Shown: positions 18,901 through 26,415, counted from the first letter of the stretch. The stretch is 64,000 bases of DNA from Oscillospiraceae bacterium (GCA_015064895.1 SVRI01000002.1:1-64000); one strand, 5' to 3'. Program-made: numbers and translations. The notes: generated from the sequence alone by a model not told the origin.

Positions 18901-19138
18901 CACAGACATCACTTGTATATTCACCTTGACTGAGCACAAAGGTTGTGCCGGGTTTATTCAGAACACTGAGTGCATACTCACCGGTTTCCAAAAGCTCGGC
19001 AGAGCTGTCAATTTTTAAAGTGTCCGATAAGGAATCGGATACAGTCACGGCGGCGGGAGATGCCAATGCCGTTACACAAAGTATTGACACTGCAACAAAA
19101 AACACAAATAACGCTTTTGCAAAGTTTCTCGTTTTCAT
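15911..19138 (-). CDS. Large secreted repeat protein of unknown function
   Basis: A 1075-residue exported protein that I cannot assign to a function. Residues 1-27 are a signal peptide (hydrophobic core, cleavage near ALA-SP). Residues 30-430 are an acidic, Tyr-rich beta region. A Cys cluster (CMHACTVCGLCTV) lies near 425-437, suggesting disulfides or a metal site. Residues about 612-817 are two near-identical 103-residue repeats containing DGITLGTIQWQKSNG and YIGRVWIGLYYT. The C-terminal 150 residues (MGIRFKSNI, DEYGFVVAA, AGVVKNLPAAKYRTDLV) resemble a C-terminal module I associate with large secreted clostridial proteins. No LPXTG, SLH or transmembrane anchor is seen. The ATG follows AAGGGG. 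Adhesin or glycan-binding roles are only guesses. Confidence 0.75.
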   Translation of the reverse strand: MKTRNFAKALFVFFVAVSILCVTALASPAAVTVSDSLSDTLKIDSSAELLETGEYALSVLNKPGTTFVLSQGEYTSDVCDLWKEVEYDGTGELKFDQSFSININDAIEVFNNYIDTTYPDGDREHYKALEDNYNGAIFYVQARVLINDYEYQFSSKASYMYAPYGLDGEYNEGCGEWNISSYYDDLSDFLTISKDGGVLNLSLDGTVKEIYEALKAQDEALGDVTINNLEFELRVSCEVEYRGSYGSTNYTELGFDGLSHTLYDKHIYGSTLEYDNLSVIPVTAPITVSVGPMYEGCYEPVKTEYSWYYEFIKEGYDTDEDSTWYGHFERDESKESDVLTETAPSGTVYGFAYGKVDSDSNSITLDDILNEDNKNFINSFIGEKSRELGGKGQMLIECAVTFTFEDGKQWVVCITKADYMSRLILPCMHACTVCGLCTVTDEMLPCNFDQMSYDITNVCMCEEPSVPEYEITVESKEQMTIESTGVTVDVVVEQVEVEEIPPNSFIINAAEAVGADNVMAFYNIDVFDQDGYPYTLNRYYDEGEELTVSISVSMEEALALQNGEAALYHILADGTAEEVEGVTIVIDGESATMTFTSSSFSPYIVARTATADVTIDTVNIIGVATPIVGKTYDLSGITTDTDGITLGTIQWQKSNGTVMLPTDVFEDGVEYMLYIGYTVDEGYVLSDTVGVTSDLDCDSNYIGRVWIGLYYTANYIPVNTVNITGVTTPVAGENYDLTGITTDTEGITLGTIQWQKSNGTVMQPTDVFEDGVEYMLYIAYTIDDGYELSDTAEVTSDLDYDSNYIGRVWIGLYYTVPKSEPDSIEISLGAKADATNVRYVEIGGVVTEITEDNDKYIPEIGEENLLIEVVEKTADGEFVKSQYFYVDMTTKTATKLGMDSYMTSDNEKSLRTKGEMGIRFKSNILTAPKNEETDFVIDEYGFVVAASDVLGDTELTLDFSKIATGVAYNKQQGIDHIYDSTSDTQHVFAGVVKNLPAAKYRTDLVCKTYTKITVDGEQFILYGEAVKGNIYDTAKAALEDETLDTETRNALYKIVVDYEDSGSATLPGDGLFPEN
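16690..17305 (-). repeat. Tandem duplication, 309-bp unit (103 residues)
   Basis: Two in-frame copies with a 309-bp period inside the secreted protein; for instance GTGTAGTAAAGACC recurs at about 16695 and 17004. The high DNA identity indicates recent duplication or gene conversion. Confidence 0.85.
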
Positions 19139-19307
19139 TTTTATACCCCTTTCAAAATTATTTAATATATAACCTTACATATAAATGATAGTACCATTCT
19201 TTTGATTTGTCCCCACACTTTTGTAATTCTTTTGGGTGGGAAATCAAAAAAACGGTGTGGGATTGGTGTGGGAAAGGATTTTTTCACAAAATGCAGGCAA
19301 ATATATT

Positions 19308-19336
19308 TTGACAAGAGCAATATAGTGTGGTATAAT
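19308..19336 (+). promoter_or_regulatory. Consensus promoter for the AsnB-like gene
   Basis: TTGACA (19308-19313), 17-nt spacer, TATAAT (19331-19336) with TG upstream: a perfect extended promoter. Transcription would start only about 30 bp before the TTG start codon, showing that the shortened N-terminus is genuine. Confidence 0.8.
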
Positions 19337-19373
19337 ACCGAGTGTAAAATCTTCAAAAAAGAGGAGAATAACA

Positions 19374-20912
19374 TTGATTGAAATCAAAGCATACAGCGGT
19401 CACATCAGAAACCACAAATCCCTCTGTGAGGAGCTTGGTATAAAGACCGGTCTTTCGAGAGCCGACAGAGAAAGTGAAATCATAGTAAAGGGCTACGAAA
19501 AATGGGGGTACTCCCTTCCCTCTCACATTTACGGAATGTTTGCCTTTGTGCTTTATGATTCAGAAAATGACACCTACATACTTTTTCGCGACCAGTTCGG
19601 TACGGTACCATTGTATTATTATGAAACAGCTGACGGAAAACTTCTTTTCGGCACACAGATAAGAGATATTATGAAGCAGGACGGTTTTATAAAGGCTCTT
19701 AACGAAAAAATGCTGTCCATTTATCTGACAATGACATACACAACAGGCGATGAGACTTTCTTTGAAGGTGTAAAAAAACTCATGCCGGGCAGATACATGG
19801 TATGGAAAAACGGCAAAAAAGAAGTTGTCCGCTACTGGAAGCCCACATTCAATCCCGACAACACAAAGACTCTTGACGAATGGGCAAAAGAACTTCACGA
19901 AACGGTAAAAAAAGTCATGCTTGAGGTCAAGGATGAGGATGAACAGGTAGAAAGCTTTCTTTCGGGCGGTGTTGATTCATCCTATGTACTTGCAATGTCT
20001 GACGCTGCGGCTTGTAACAGTGTCGGCTACAACGATGAAAGACTTGACGAATCGAGAATAGCAGTTAAAACTGCCGAGATTTTAGGCAGAAAGTTCAACC
20101 GTTGTCTTGTTGAACCCGAAGACTATTTCGGTGCGGTAAGATATGTTATGGAAAACATGGAAGTACCGCTTGGTGACGCTTCCGCCGTTGCATTTGCTCT
20201 GGGCTGCAAGGCTACTGCAAAGGGTACAAAAATCTGCTACAGCGGTGAGGGTGCCGACGAATTTTTCGGCGGATACAACATGTACAGAAACGCCGAGCGT
20301 TATGGTGACAATTTAAAAACCTTCTATGTCGGCAACACCAACATTATGAAGGAAGAAGAAAAGCAGAAAATCTTAAAGAACTACAACGGGGATTTTCTCC
20401 CCATTGACCTTGTAAAATCAATCTATGAGGAAAACGAAGGGCTTGACCCGCTTTCAAAAATGAGCGACGTTGACATTCAGGTATGGCTTGAGGGCGACAT
20501 TTATTTAAATGTAGACAAGATGTCAAAGGCGGCAGGACTTGAAGTCAGAATGCCCCTTACCGACCTCAGAATTTTTGACATTGCTTCGAGAATGCCATCA
20601 AAGTACAAGGTAAATTCCCAAGACGAGCACAACAAGCTTGCCCTGAGACGTGCGGCGTTAAATGTGCTTCCGGAAGAAATAGCATACAGAAAGAAGCTTG
20701 GCTTTGTCGTTCCCATAAGAATGTGGATGGCAGACGAAAGGTACAACGGTGACGTAAGGCGTCTCTTTGACAGCGACATTGCCGAAAAATTCTTTAATGT
20801 AGACGAAATCAAGGCAATCTTTGACGAATACATAGGCGGAAATTCCGACAACTGGAGAAAGGTATATGTAATCTACACCTTCCTTCTCTGGTATGAGATC
20901 TATTTTGGCTAA
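19374..20912 (+). CDS. Asparagine synthetase-like protein lacking the glutaminase cysteine
   Basis: A 512-residue AsnB homologue. AsnB normally makes asparagine from aspartate, ATP and glutamine, with an N-terminal Cys (residue 2 in the gene product) that hydrolyses glutamine. Here the protein begins at the position equivalent to the family NGEIYN motif (read as YSGHIRNHK), so about 70 residues with the nucleophilic Cys and the RGPD loop are absent. The rest of the N-terminal domain (YGMFAFVLYDSE, FRDQFGTVPLYYY) and the whole synthetase domain are intact, including the pyrophosphate loop SGGVDSS and SGEGADEFFGGY. The TTG start has a GGAGA site and a consensus promoter just upstream. It is probably an ammonia-dependent synthetase, or an amide-forming enzyme on another substrate. 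Confidence is high for family, low for reaction. Confidence 0.85.
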   Translation: MIEIKAYSGHIRNHKSLCEELGIKTGLSRADRESEIIVKGYEKWGYSLPSHIYGMFAFVLYDSENDTYILFRDQFGTVPLYYYETADGKLLFGTQIRDIMKQDGFIKALNEKMLSIYLTMTYTTGDETFFEGVKKLMPGRYMVWKNGKKEVVRYWKPTFNPDNTKTLDEWAKELHETVKKVMLEVKDEDEQVESFLSGGVDSSYVLAMSDAAACNSVGYNDERLDESRIAVKTAEILGRKFNRCLVEPEDYFGAVRYVMENMEVPLGDASAVAFALGCKATAKGTKICYSGEGADEFFGGYNMYRNAERYGDNLKTFYVGNTNIMKEEEKQKILKNYNGDFLPIDLVKSIYEENEGLDPLSKMSDVDIQVWLEGDIYLNVDKMSKAAGLEVRMPLTDLRIFDIASRMPSKYKVNSQDEHNKLALRRAALNVLPEEIAYRKKLGFVVPIRMWMADERYNGDVRRLFDSDIAEKFFNVDEIKAIFDEYIGGNSDNWRKVYVIYTFLLWYEIYFG

Positions 20913-20928
20913 TCAACTTAAAACATTC

Positions 20929-20958
20929 AAGACCGGTGTATAAGCATCGGTCTTTTTT
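20929..20958 (+). terminator. Terminator after the AsnB-like gene
   Basis: AAGACCGGTG and CATCGGTCTT form a 10-bp stem with one G-T pair, loop TATAAG, followed by six T's. Confidence 0.85.
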
Positions 20959-20997
20959 GTCAAAATGGTAAATAGTTTGAAAATACAATAAATAATA

Positions 20998-21026
20998 TTG
21001 ACTGAAAATAGGGATTGTTGTATAAT
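20998..21026 (+). promoter_or_regulatory. Promoter for the channel-like gene
   Basis: TTGACT (20998-21003), 17-nt spacer, TATAAT (21021-21026). Confidence 0.7.
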
Positions 21027-21068
21027 AATGTTAGTCGGAAGACAAAAAATAAAAAAGGAGAAATGGTT

Positions 21069-22271
21069 ATGGAATATTTCAATGAAATTATTAACCAGAT
21101 TTGGTCAATCGGTCTTGTTCGCTTTATCGTTTACCTCGGCGTTGCTTTCCTGGCAGCCTGGCTCGCAAGCCTTATCACAACAAAATTGTTGAAGCTCTGC
21201 AAGCTTGATGCAAAACTCGACAAGCTCGGCGTTAACGAAGGCTCACTCAACACATCTATGAAGTTTGTAGGAAAACTCATATTTCTTGTTGTTTTCCTCC
21301 TCTTCCTCCCCAGTGCACTTGAAGCTATCGGCATCACAAGTGTTTCTACTCCCATCAACGGACTTGTCAGCACATTTGTTGGTTACATCCCCAACATCAT
21401 CGCAGCAGTAATCCTCGTTTATGTAGGTGTTCTTGTTGCACAGATTCTCGGTCAGATAGTTAACGTTCTTCTCAAGAAGACAAAGATTGACTCTCTTGTG
21501 AAGAGAACTGTTGATGATGAAGGCAAGAAGGTTGTACTTCTTTCCGATGTAATTGTAAAGATTCTTATGGGTATGATTGTTCTTGTTACAATCACATCCG
21601 CTCTCGGAGTTCTTGGTATTGATGCAATTTCCGTTCCCGCTGCTAACATCGTCAACTCCATCTTCGGTGCAATCCCCTCCATCATTCTTGCTGTAGTTAT
21701 CGTTGCAGTTGGCGTATTTGTTGCAACTCTTGCATGCGGTCTTCTTTACAATGTTCTCGTTGCTGCAAACTTTGACAATGTTGTTCGCAAGGTTGTTCCT
21801 CAGCTCAAGGTTTCTGCTACAAAGGTAGTTGTAAATCTCGTTAAGACAATCATCATTGTTTTTGTTGCCGCAGAAGGACTTGAAGCACTCCAGCTTTCTG
21901 TTCTCACAATGATCGTAACAGCTGTTATTTCTTACCTTCCTTTGGTTATCAAAGCTGCCGTTATCCTTCTTCTTGCATTCATCGGTGCAAACATGCTCGA
22001 AAACATCATCGTTAAGAACCATGCACATTATGCAGGTCTTGCTAAGATTTTGAAGGTAGGCATCTTCACAGTTGCAGGCTTTATGATTCTCAGCCAGATG
22101 GAAATCGCTCCCACAATCGTTAATGCTGCATTTGTTGTTACTCTTTCCGCTGTTGCTGTTTCCTTTGCACTTGCATTCGGTCTCGGCGGCAAGGACTTCG
22201 CTAAGAAGACTCTTGACAAAATGGACGAAAAGATTGAAAAGACTGCTGAAAAGAAAGATGAAGAAAAGTAA
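21069..22271 (+). CDS. Mechanosensitive-channel-like membrane protein (conserved TM helix repeats)
   Basis: A 400-residue polytopic membrane protein. Repeated helix units with the pattern YIPNIIAAVILVYVG, AIPSIILAVVIVAVG and YLPLVIKAAVILLLAF match the conserved TM-helix repeat of MscS-related CmpX-type proteins. The last helix ends in FALAFGLGGKDFAKK, resembling the pore helix and following segment of MscS. The C-terminal tail is a highly charged Lys/Glu coil. These proteins may open under membrane tension to release solutes during osmotic downshift, but this subgroup lacks the full MscS cytoplasmic cage, so channel activity is inferred. I choose the ATG at 21069, 8 bp after AAGGAG, over two in-frame ATGs closer to or upstream of the site. 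Confidence 0.8.
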   Translation: MEYFNEIINQIWSIGLVRFIVYLGVAFLAAWLASLITTKLLKLCKLDAKLDKLGVNEGSLNTSMKFVGKLIFLVVFLLFLPSALEAIGITSVSTPINGLVSTFVGYIPNIIAAVILVYVGVLVAQILGQIVNVLLKKTKIDSLVKRTVDDEGKKVVLLSDVIVKILMGMIVLVTITSALGVLGIDAISVPAANIVNSIFGAIPSIILAVVIVAVGVFVATLACGLLYNVLVAANFDNVVRKVVPQLKVSATKVVVNLVKTIIIVFVAAEGLEALQLSVLTMIVTAVISYLPLVIKAAVILLLAFIGANMLENIIVKNHAHYAGLAKILKVGIFTVAGFMILSQMEIAPTIVNAAFVVTLSAVAVSFALAFGLGGKDFAKKTLDKMDEKIEKTAEKKDEEK

Positions 22272-22297
22272 TTATTACTTTTAATTAAAGCAAATGA

Positions 22298-22325
22298 GGA
22301 CAGGGTTTTGCCCTGTCCTTTTTTC
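22298..22325 (+). terminator. Terminator after the channel-like gene
   Basis: GGACAGGG (22298-22305), loop TTTTG, CCCTGTCC (22311-22318), then a T-run. Confidence 0.9.
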
Positions 22326-22390
22326 AGAAAAAAACAGAGTTCGAATTAATCGGACTCTGATTCTTTGGCAAATCACGCAAACTTTAATAC

Positions 22391-22417
22391 AATGCACCAG
22401 TCGGTGCATTTTTTTAT
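22391..22417 (+). terminator. Second plus-strand terminator-like hairpin
   Basis: AATGCACC (22391-22398), loop AGTC, GGTGCATT (22403-22410), then T's on the plus strand only. It does not suit the minus-strand gene to its right. Confidence 0.65.
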
Positions 22418-22418
22418 G

Positions 22419-22500
22419 AGTTAAGTTTCAGCGTGAAAAGATAAGTTTCATCGTGAGGGAGTTAAGTTTCGGAGTCAAAAAGATAAGTTTCAGTGATACT
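22419..22500. repeat. Four imperfect 20-21 bp tandem repeats
   Basis: The core TAAGTTTC recurs at 22422, 22442, 22463 and 22484, each followed by a variant of AGCGTGAA. The last unit overlaps the stop codon of the DUF2691-like gene. Origin unknown; it marks one edge of the two-gene cassette. Confidence 0.6.
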
Positions 22501-22990
22501 TTTTATCACTCTTTATTTCATCTTCTAAATCAACAGACAAAGGATATGCCTTTCTGATTTTGTCGTATAATTCTTTATTCTTTGTAAGTACGATTGTAAA
22601 TGTGCTGTCAAATGCAATTATTTCTGTTTCAGCCAATGGATGCTGCATTGAATAGGGAATTTTCCAATATCCGTTGTATTCATCGCACCAAGGCAATTTG
22701 TGAGACATTATTTCTTCTTCTGAAATATCCTTTGCAAATGATAAAAATGTACCCCAAACCCACAGAAAATCTTCAGTATTAACAATTTCCGTTATTCTCT
22801 CTCCGGACATAAAAACAGGAGAACAGGTATGCCAACCGAAAATTTTTTCATACTCCTCTGTGACGGGAAAGCACTCGTAGTTAGCGATAAGCCAGTTAAA
22901 CTTCAGCTGGTCGTTTTCCATTGAATTAAATACTTTTTTCATTAATGTGTAACCGGGTTCACCTTCACCGATAAAAATACCGTAAATCAT
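22490..22990 (-). CDS. Uncharacterised protein, DUF2691-like
   Basis: A 166-residue soluble protein of unknown function. The start MIYGIFIGEG and the segment FNWLIANYECF resemble the DUF2691 family as I remember it, with a conserved Trp and Glu, but this is recognition by eye. It is acidic, has no signal peptide or membrane segment, and is rich in aromatic residues. It overlaps the upstream four-helix-bundle gene by 4 bp (ATGA), so the two are translationally coupled; GGAGA precedes the ATG. The pair sits between repeats and next to a tRNA, suggesting a small acquired cassette. Confidence 0.6.
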   Translation of the reverse strand: MIYGIFIGEGEPGYTLMKKVFNSMENDQLKFNWLIANYECFPVTEEYEKIFGWHTCSPVFMSGERITEIVNTEDFLWVWGTFLSFAKDISEEEIMSHKLPWCDEYNGYWKIPYSMQHPLAETEIIAFDSTFTIVLTKNKELYDKIRKAYPLSVDLEDEIKSDKKYH

Positions 22991-23343
22991 TTTGCATTCT
23001 CCTTCGCCGTGTTAATTGAAGCTATGAGAATTCTTTTTATTTCAAGACAATCGTTCAAAAGAGATTTTCCCATATCTTCAGTTATAAAATCAGATATTGT
23101 AAGTAATTTGAGCCAATATTCGGTTTCGGCAGTTTCTTTTAATGCAATGTGCATTTTGGAGATGAAATCAGCTTTACTTTGACCGTAATTAGCTTCATTT
23201 ATATTAGCACCAATGGATGTTCCGCTACGAACAATTTGTTTTGATATTATCGTTTCTTTTTGTGTTTTGATAAGGTATTGGTGTAGTTTAATAATTCTGG
23301 AAGCAAAAGAAATAGATTTATCAATCAGTAGGTTTTCTTTCAT
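22987..23343 (-). CDS. Four-helix-bundle protein (S23 / intervening-sequence family)
   Basis: A 118-residue all-helical protein of the S23 ribosomal intervening-sequence family. Visible hallmarks are the first helix SISFASRIIKLHQYL, the motif KQIVRSGTSIGANINEANYG, and KMHIALKETAETEYWLKLL. The family was first seen encoded in intervening sequences of 23S rRNA genes and is now known as scattered stand-alone genes; Avd proteins of diversity-generating retroelements share the fold. Members form pentameric bundles and may bind nucleic acid. No reverse transcriptase or variable repeat is nearby, so a DGR role is not supported. The ATG follows a strong GGAGGGG site. It is the first gene of a two-gene operon. 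Confidence 0.9.
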   Translation of the reverse strand: MKENLLIDKSISFASRIIKLHQYLIKTQKETIISKQIVRSGTSIGANINEANYGQSKADFISKMHIALKETAETEYWLKLLTISDFITEDMGKSLLNDCLEIKRILIASINTAKENAK

Positions 23344-23432
23344 AAAATCCCCTCCATTTTCAGAATTATTATAACACGATTAAATAAACATTTCAAGAGA
23401 TGCTTATTCTTTACAATGTTCTAACAACAAAT

Positions 23433-23571
23433 TATTCATTATTCATCAGCGAAGCGACTTCATTATTCATTCTTCACTAAAAATCCGTGTTCGAAAATGA
23501 AAAATTAATGATGAATAATGAATAGTGAATAATACAAACAAAAATCCGCATTCTTTCGAACACGGATTTTT
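23433..23571. repeat. Nested inverted repeats beside tRNA-Pro
   Basis: TATTCATTATTCAT (23433-23446) pairs with ATGAATAATGAATA (23511-23524). Separately, the 18-bp arm 23479-23496 (AAAAATCCGTG to GAAA) is perfectly repeated inverted at 23554-23571. The second arm is shared with the tRNA terminator hairpin, so the stretch can form alternative structures. It marks the other edge of the cassette. Confidence 0.7.
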
Positions 23572-23575
23572 GTTT
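23536..23575 (-). terminator. Terminator of tRNA-Pro
   Basis: AAACAAAAATCCG (23536-23548) and CGGATTTTTGTTT (23563-23575) form a 13-bp stem. It begins at the last base of the encoded CCA end. Confidence 0.7.
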
Positions 23576-23650
23576 GGTCGAGGTGACAGGACTCGAACCT
23601 GCGGCCCCATGGTCCCAAACCACGTACGCTACCAACTGCGCTACACCTCG
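23575..23650 (-). tRNA. tRNA-Pro (anticodon UGG)
   Basis: Read on the minus strand it folds as a 76-nt cloverleaf. The acceptor arm is CGAGGTG with CACCTCG, the D-arm includes AGCGCAGTTGGTAGCG, the anticodon loop TTTGGGA gives UGG, and the T-arm has GGTTCGAGTCC. The discriminator is A and CCA is encoded. It has its own consensus promoter about 50 bp upstream and a terminator touching the CCA end. Confidence 0.95.
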
Positions 23651-23700
23651 ATAAGTATTCTGCTGCCGCAAACTGTGCCTTATCCCAATGCGACTTTGTA

Positions 23701-23729
23701 ATTCTATCATACAAAGAACAATTTGTCAA
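23701..23729 (-). promoter_or_regulatory. Promoter for tRNA-Pro
   Basis: Minus strand TTGACA (23729-23724), 17-nt spacer, TAGAAT (23706-23701), with an upstream TG extended -10. Confidence 0.75.
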
Positions 23730-23742
23730 GTGCAAATCAAGA

Positions 23743-23770
23743 AAAAGGACTGCCCTGAAGCAGTCCTTTT
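23743..23770 (-). terminator. Terminator after the GH20-like gene
   Basis: AAAAGGACTG (23743-23752) and CAGTCCTTTT (23761-23770) with an 8-nt loop and a minus-strand T-run. It insulates the tRNA promoter just downstream. Confidence 0.85.
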
Positions 23771-23771
23771 C

Positions 23772-26249
23772 TTATGAGAAGTATTCCTTTAAATATTCAA
23801 CATTGACAATCTTTTCGGCAAGGCTATACTTATTAAAGAAGTAATGGTTTGCCGACTCAAAGCCGATGGTGGAATTCTTTGATGCAACATCATACATCAT
23901 TACAGCAAGCTTTTCTTCCTCGTCAAGAACAACGAGAATTTCAGTCTTGTTTTCCCTTTTGCCGTCGAGATATTCATTTCGCAATCTGTTATACTTTGTC
24001 TGAAGGTAACTGCTTCTGTAAATACAATAGCCTGCTGTTGCAACCTCGACAAATTCTCGGATATTCTCACTGTCAATCACAGCATCCGAGAGCAATCTAT
24101 CAAGTCCCTCTTTCCAGATTTCAGAAAGTGTTTTAAGGCAGTTTTCATAAACATCAAGCGGGAAAATCGCACGCCAGGATTCTATGTCATCATAGGGATA
24201 CCCTGTCATGGTAGCTTTTAGTCCCGTCTGTTTTTCAAACAAAAGGTTTGCAGGTCCCATTTGGAAAGGTCCGAGATATGCAGTATGTACATGGAAGGGT
24301 AGGTTACGGAAAGCCTTGCTGAAAGCGGCTGTTGCACGGTGAACAGCTTCTGCGTTTTGTCCAAATATTTCCTCATATACATCGCCGTCTTTTTCTTGTC
24401 CGAAGTAGTATTTGCTCATAGCCAAAAGGTTCATGGAGGGATATCCGCCGAGAGACCACGACAGCATCAAGCCGTCAACGGGATTTTCGCAAATGCCGTC
24501 CATATGCTCTTTGACAAGGTCAAGGGTCGGGATATATGGAATTGTCGAGCATTCCCACGAGTTGTTAAACTGCACCTTTGCCAAGGACTTGCCGCCCGCC
24601 TCTTTGCACGTTTTCCATGTCTTCTTTGCAGTTTCACCCGGACCTACAAGGCTTATGGAATAGTCGATGACAGAAGTTTCGGTGTCACCGAACTTCTTGC
24701 TTACGCCTTCTTCACTGACACAGACTATTCTTGCTCCTGTTTTTGCAGTTCTCTTTACGGTATCCCATCTGTCGTTACACCAAGCCCACGACCAGTCATA
24801 TGCGATAACCTCGATATCTTTATTTACGCTTTCGGCTGCCTTTTTTATTATGCCGTTGACTTCTGCGTAAACCTCCTCCTGAGGTCTGTCTTTACATATG
24901 GGACAATATGTGAAATTCTTTATGGAATGGGAAAAGCAATTTGTTTTATTTTCACTTGCCGTAATTGTAAGAAATCCGCCGATATTGGGTGCTGCCTCGC
25001 ATATGGTTTTTATACCGTTATAAAGATAGTCCTGAACAGGCTTTTTTGAAGTACAAAGAGTACCTTCTCCTGCCTCGTCAAGATAGCCGAGAAGTTCGGG
25101 GTGTTTATCAAAAAATGCTTTTGGTCTTGTTCTCGGTTCGTTGATATAAAGATATATCTTGACTCCGTACTTTTCGGCTCTGTCACAAAGTTTCTTAAGA
25201 CCTTTCAGTCTCTTTTGCCAACCGTCGGAAATGGATTTATCCCACGAAAATTCACACATCTTATAAAGCACCGAATGAATCCACACACCGTTGATGCCGA
25301 TTTCGGAATACTCCTTGAAAAGAGAGTCGGGATAAGACGATTCACCGCCGTCGGCAAAGGGGTCGCCGAAAAGAGCACAGTAGGAATGAATAAAGCGGAT
25401 ATCAAAGCGGGTATCCCTTGTAATTTCCATTTCGTCAAAGGAAAAACTGTTATTCTTTTTGACAAGAGTCTTTAAATACTGAAGTCCTCTGAGTACACCC
25501 ACCTCATCAACAGCGGCAATCTTAATTCCGCTCTTTGTAATGGATATACTGTGGCTTTCTGCCTTTTTACTCTCGTTCTTAATCACCTCAAGGGTTATAT
25601 GTTTTTCGTTTCCGTCAAGGGAAATGTTTGCATTTTCATACGCAAAGGCTTTGAAATAATCGGCATATTTTCCGCTTGTTCTGTCGTCAATTCCCCATTT
25701 TTCGTCAAGGACTACTGCACGCTTTTCACCGTTATACGACAGCTTTTCCTCTTTGCCGAAGTTATCAAGAAAATCAAAGTCCTCAGCCGATGTTTCTTTG
25801 CCGAAGAAAGGAAGATTTGACAGCAGTTTTTCTTTGATATTTTTTGTTTTTTCTTTTTCCTCATCTGTCAGAGGTCTGTATTTCAGAGGCTTTACATCAG
25901 GCTTGAACTGCCCGAGCTTTATGCCAAAGAAATCTTCTTCGCGAAGAGTAAAGGCAAGTTCATCTTCGGTAAGGTCAACAAGCTCCGAAAGCTGGTTGTA
26001 CGGCAGAAGGTGCCAGTTATTACGGATTATTGTAAGATATCCTCTTTCACCGTACCTTTTGTTGTACTTTGCAGGAACACGAAGTCCCATACCGGATGCA
26101 AGACTGTTTACCGTTTCAACATCGGTATCAAGAACTTTTGCCAGTTTTGCTACAGGAACGCTTTCCCAGTTACGGAATATGAAGTTTTGAAAAAGTGTCG
26201 GAAAACTATTATAATCAGCTTTTCTATCAGCGACAATAGGAAGATTCAT
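23772..26249 (-). CDS. Putative glycoside hydrolase, GH20-like barrel with N-terminal helical modules
   Basis: An 825-residue cytosolic protein. Residues about 25-105 hold two short helical segments resembling helix-turn-helix folds (VAKLAKVLDTDVETVNSLA and NQLSELVDLTEDELAFTL). Residues 175-260 resemble the alpha/beta domain that precedes GH20 or GH67-type barrels (GVLRGLQYLKTLVKK). Residues 270-620 look like a TIM barrel with GINGVWIHSV, VKIYLYINEPR, VIAYDWSWAWCND and FNNSWECS. A CPIC motif with nearby Cys suggests a metal or structural site. No signal peptide. A carbohydrate-active role is likely, but the family is not certain; catalytic Asp-Glu pairs typical of hexosaminidases are not clear. 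The ATG at 26249 is chosen for its AGGTGG site; a GTG 12 bp upstream is the alternative. Confidence 0.65.
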   Translation of the reverse strand: MNLPIVADRKADYNSFPTLFQNFIFRNWESVPVAKLAKVLDTDVETVNSLASGMGLRVPAKYNKRYGERGYLTIIRNNWHLLPYNQLSELVDLTEDELAFTLREEDFFGIKLGQFKPDVKPLKYRPLTDEEKEKTKNIKEKLLSNLPFFGKETSAEDFDFLDNFGKEEKLSYNGEKRAVVLDEKWGIDDRTSGKYADYFKAFAYENANISLDGNEKHITLEVIKNESKKAESHSISITKSGIKIAAVDEVGVLRGLQYLKTLVKKNNSFSFDEMEITRDTRFDIRFIHSYCALFGDPFADGGESSYPDSLFKEYSEIGINGVWIHSVLYKMCEFSWDKSISDGWQKRLKGLKKLCDRAEKYGVKIYLYINEPRTRPKAFFDKHPELLGYLDEAGEGTLCTSKKPVQDYLYNGIKTICEAAPNIGGFLTITASENKTNCFSHSIKNFTYCPICKDRPQEEVYAEVNGIIKKAAESVNKDIEVIAYDWSWAWCNDRWDTVKRTAKTGARIVCVSEEGVSKKFGDTETSVIDYSISLVGPGETAKKTWKTCKEAGGKSLAKVQFNNSWECSTIPYIPTLDLVKEHMDGICENPVDGLMLSWSLGGYPSMNLLAMSKYYFGQEKDGDVYEEIFGQNAEAVHRATAAFSKAFRNLPFHVHTAYLGPFQMGPANLLFEKQTGLKATMTGYPYDDIESWRAIFPLDVYENCLKTLSEIWKEGLDRLLSDAVIDSENIREFVEVATAGYCIYRSSYLQTKYNRLRNEYLDGKRENKTEILVVLDEEEKLAVMMYDVASKNSTIGFESANHYFFNKYSLAEKIVNVEYLKEYFS

Positions 26250-26386
26250 CACAAATACCACCTGTTATTTTTTCTCAGTATAACACCGCAGGGTATGGAA
26301 GTCAATAGCACCTTGTCAAAAAACAGACAGTGCGATACTGCTAATATACAGATTTCGTCAACATGCACGAAGTTATTCGACAGTTG

Positions 26387-26415
26387 TTGACAAAATCACT
26401 TATATATGATATAAT
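26387..26415 (+). promoter_or_regulatory. Consensus promoter for the GT2-LTA synthase fusion
   Basis: TTGACA (26387-26392), 17-nt spacer, TATAAT (26410-26415), with TGA before the -10. The leader to the start codon is about 100 nt and contains no riboswitch I recognise. Confidence 0.75.

Noticed and set aside
19212-19272. An operator from CCCACAC / GTGTGGG repeats before the AsnB-like gene
   Set aside because: The arms are short, widely spaced and repeated once more nearby in the same orientation; the pattern may be chance.
22987-23343. A diversity-generating retroelement accessory gene (avd)
   Set aside because: The four-helix fold fits, but no reverse transcriptase, template repeat or variable repeat is in the window.
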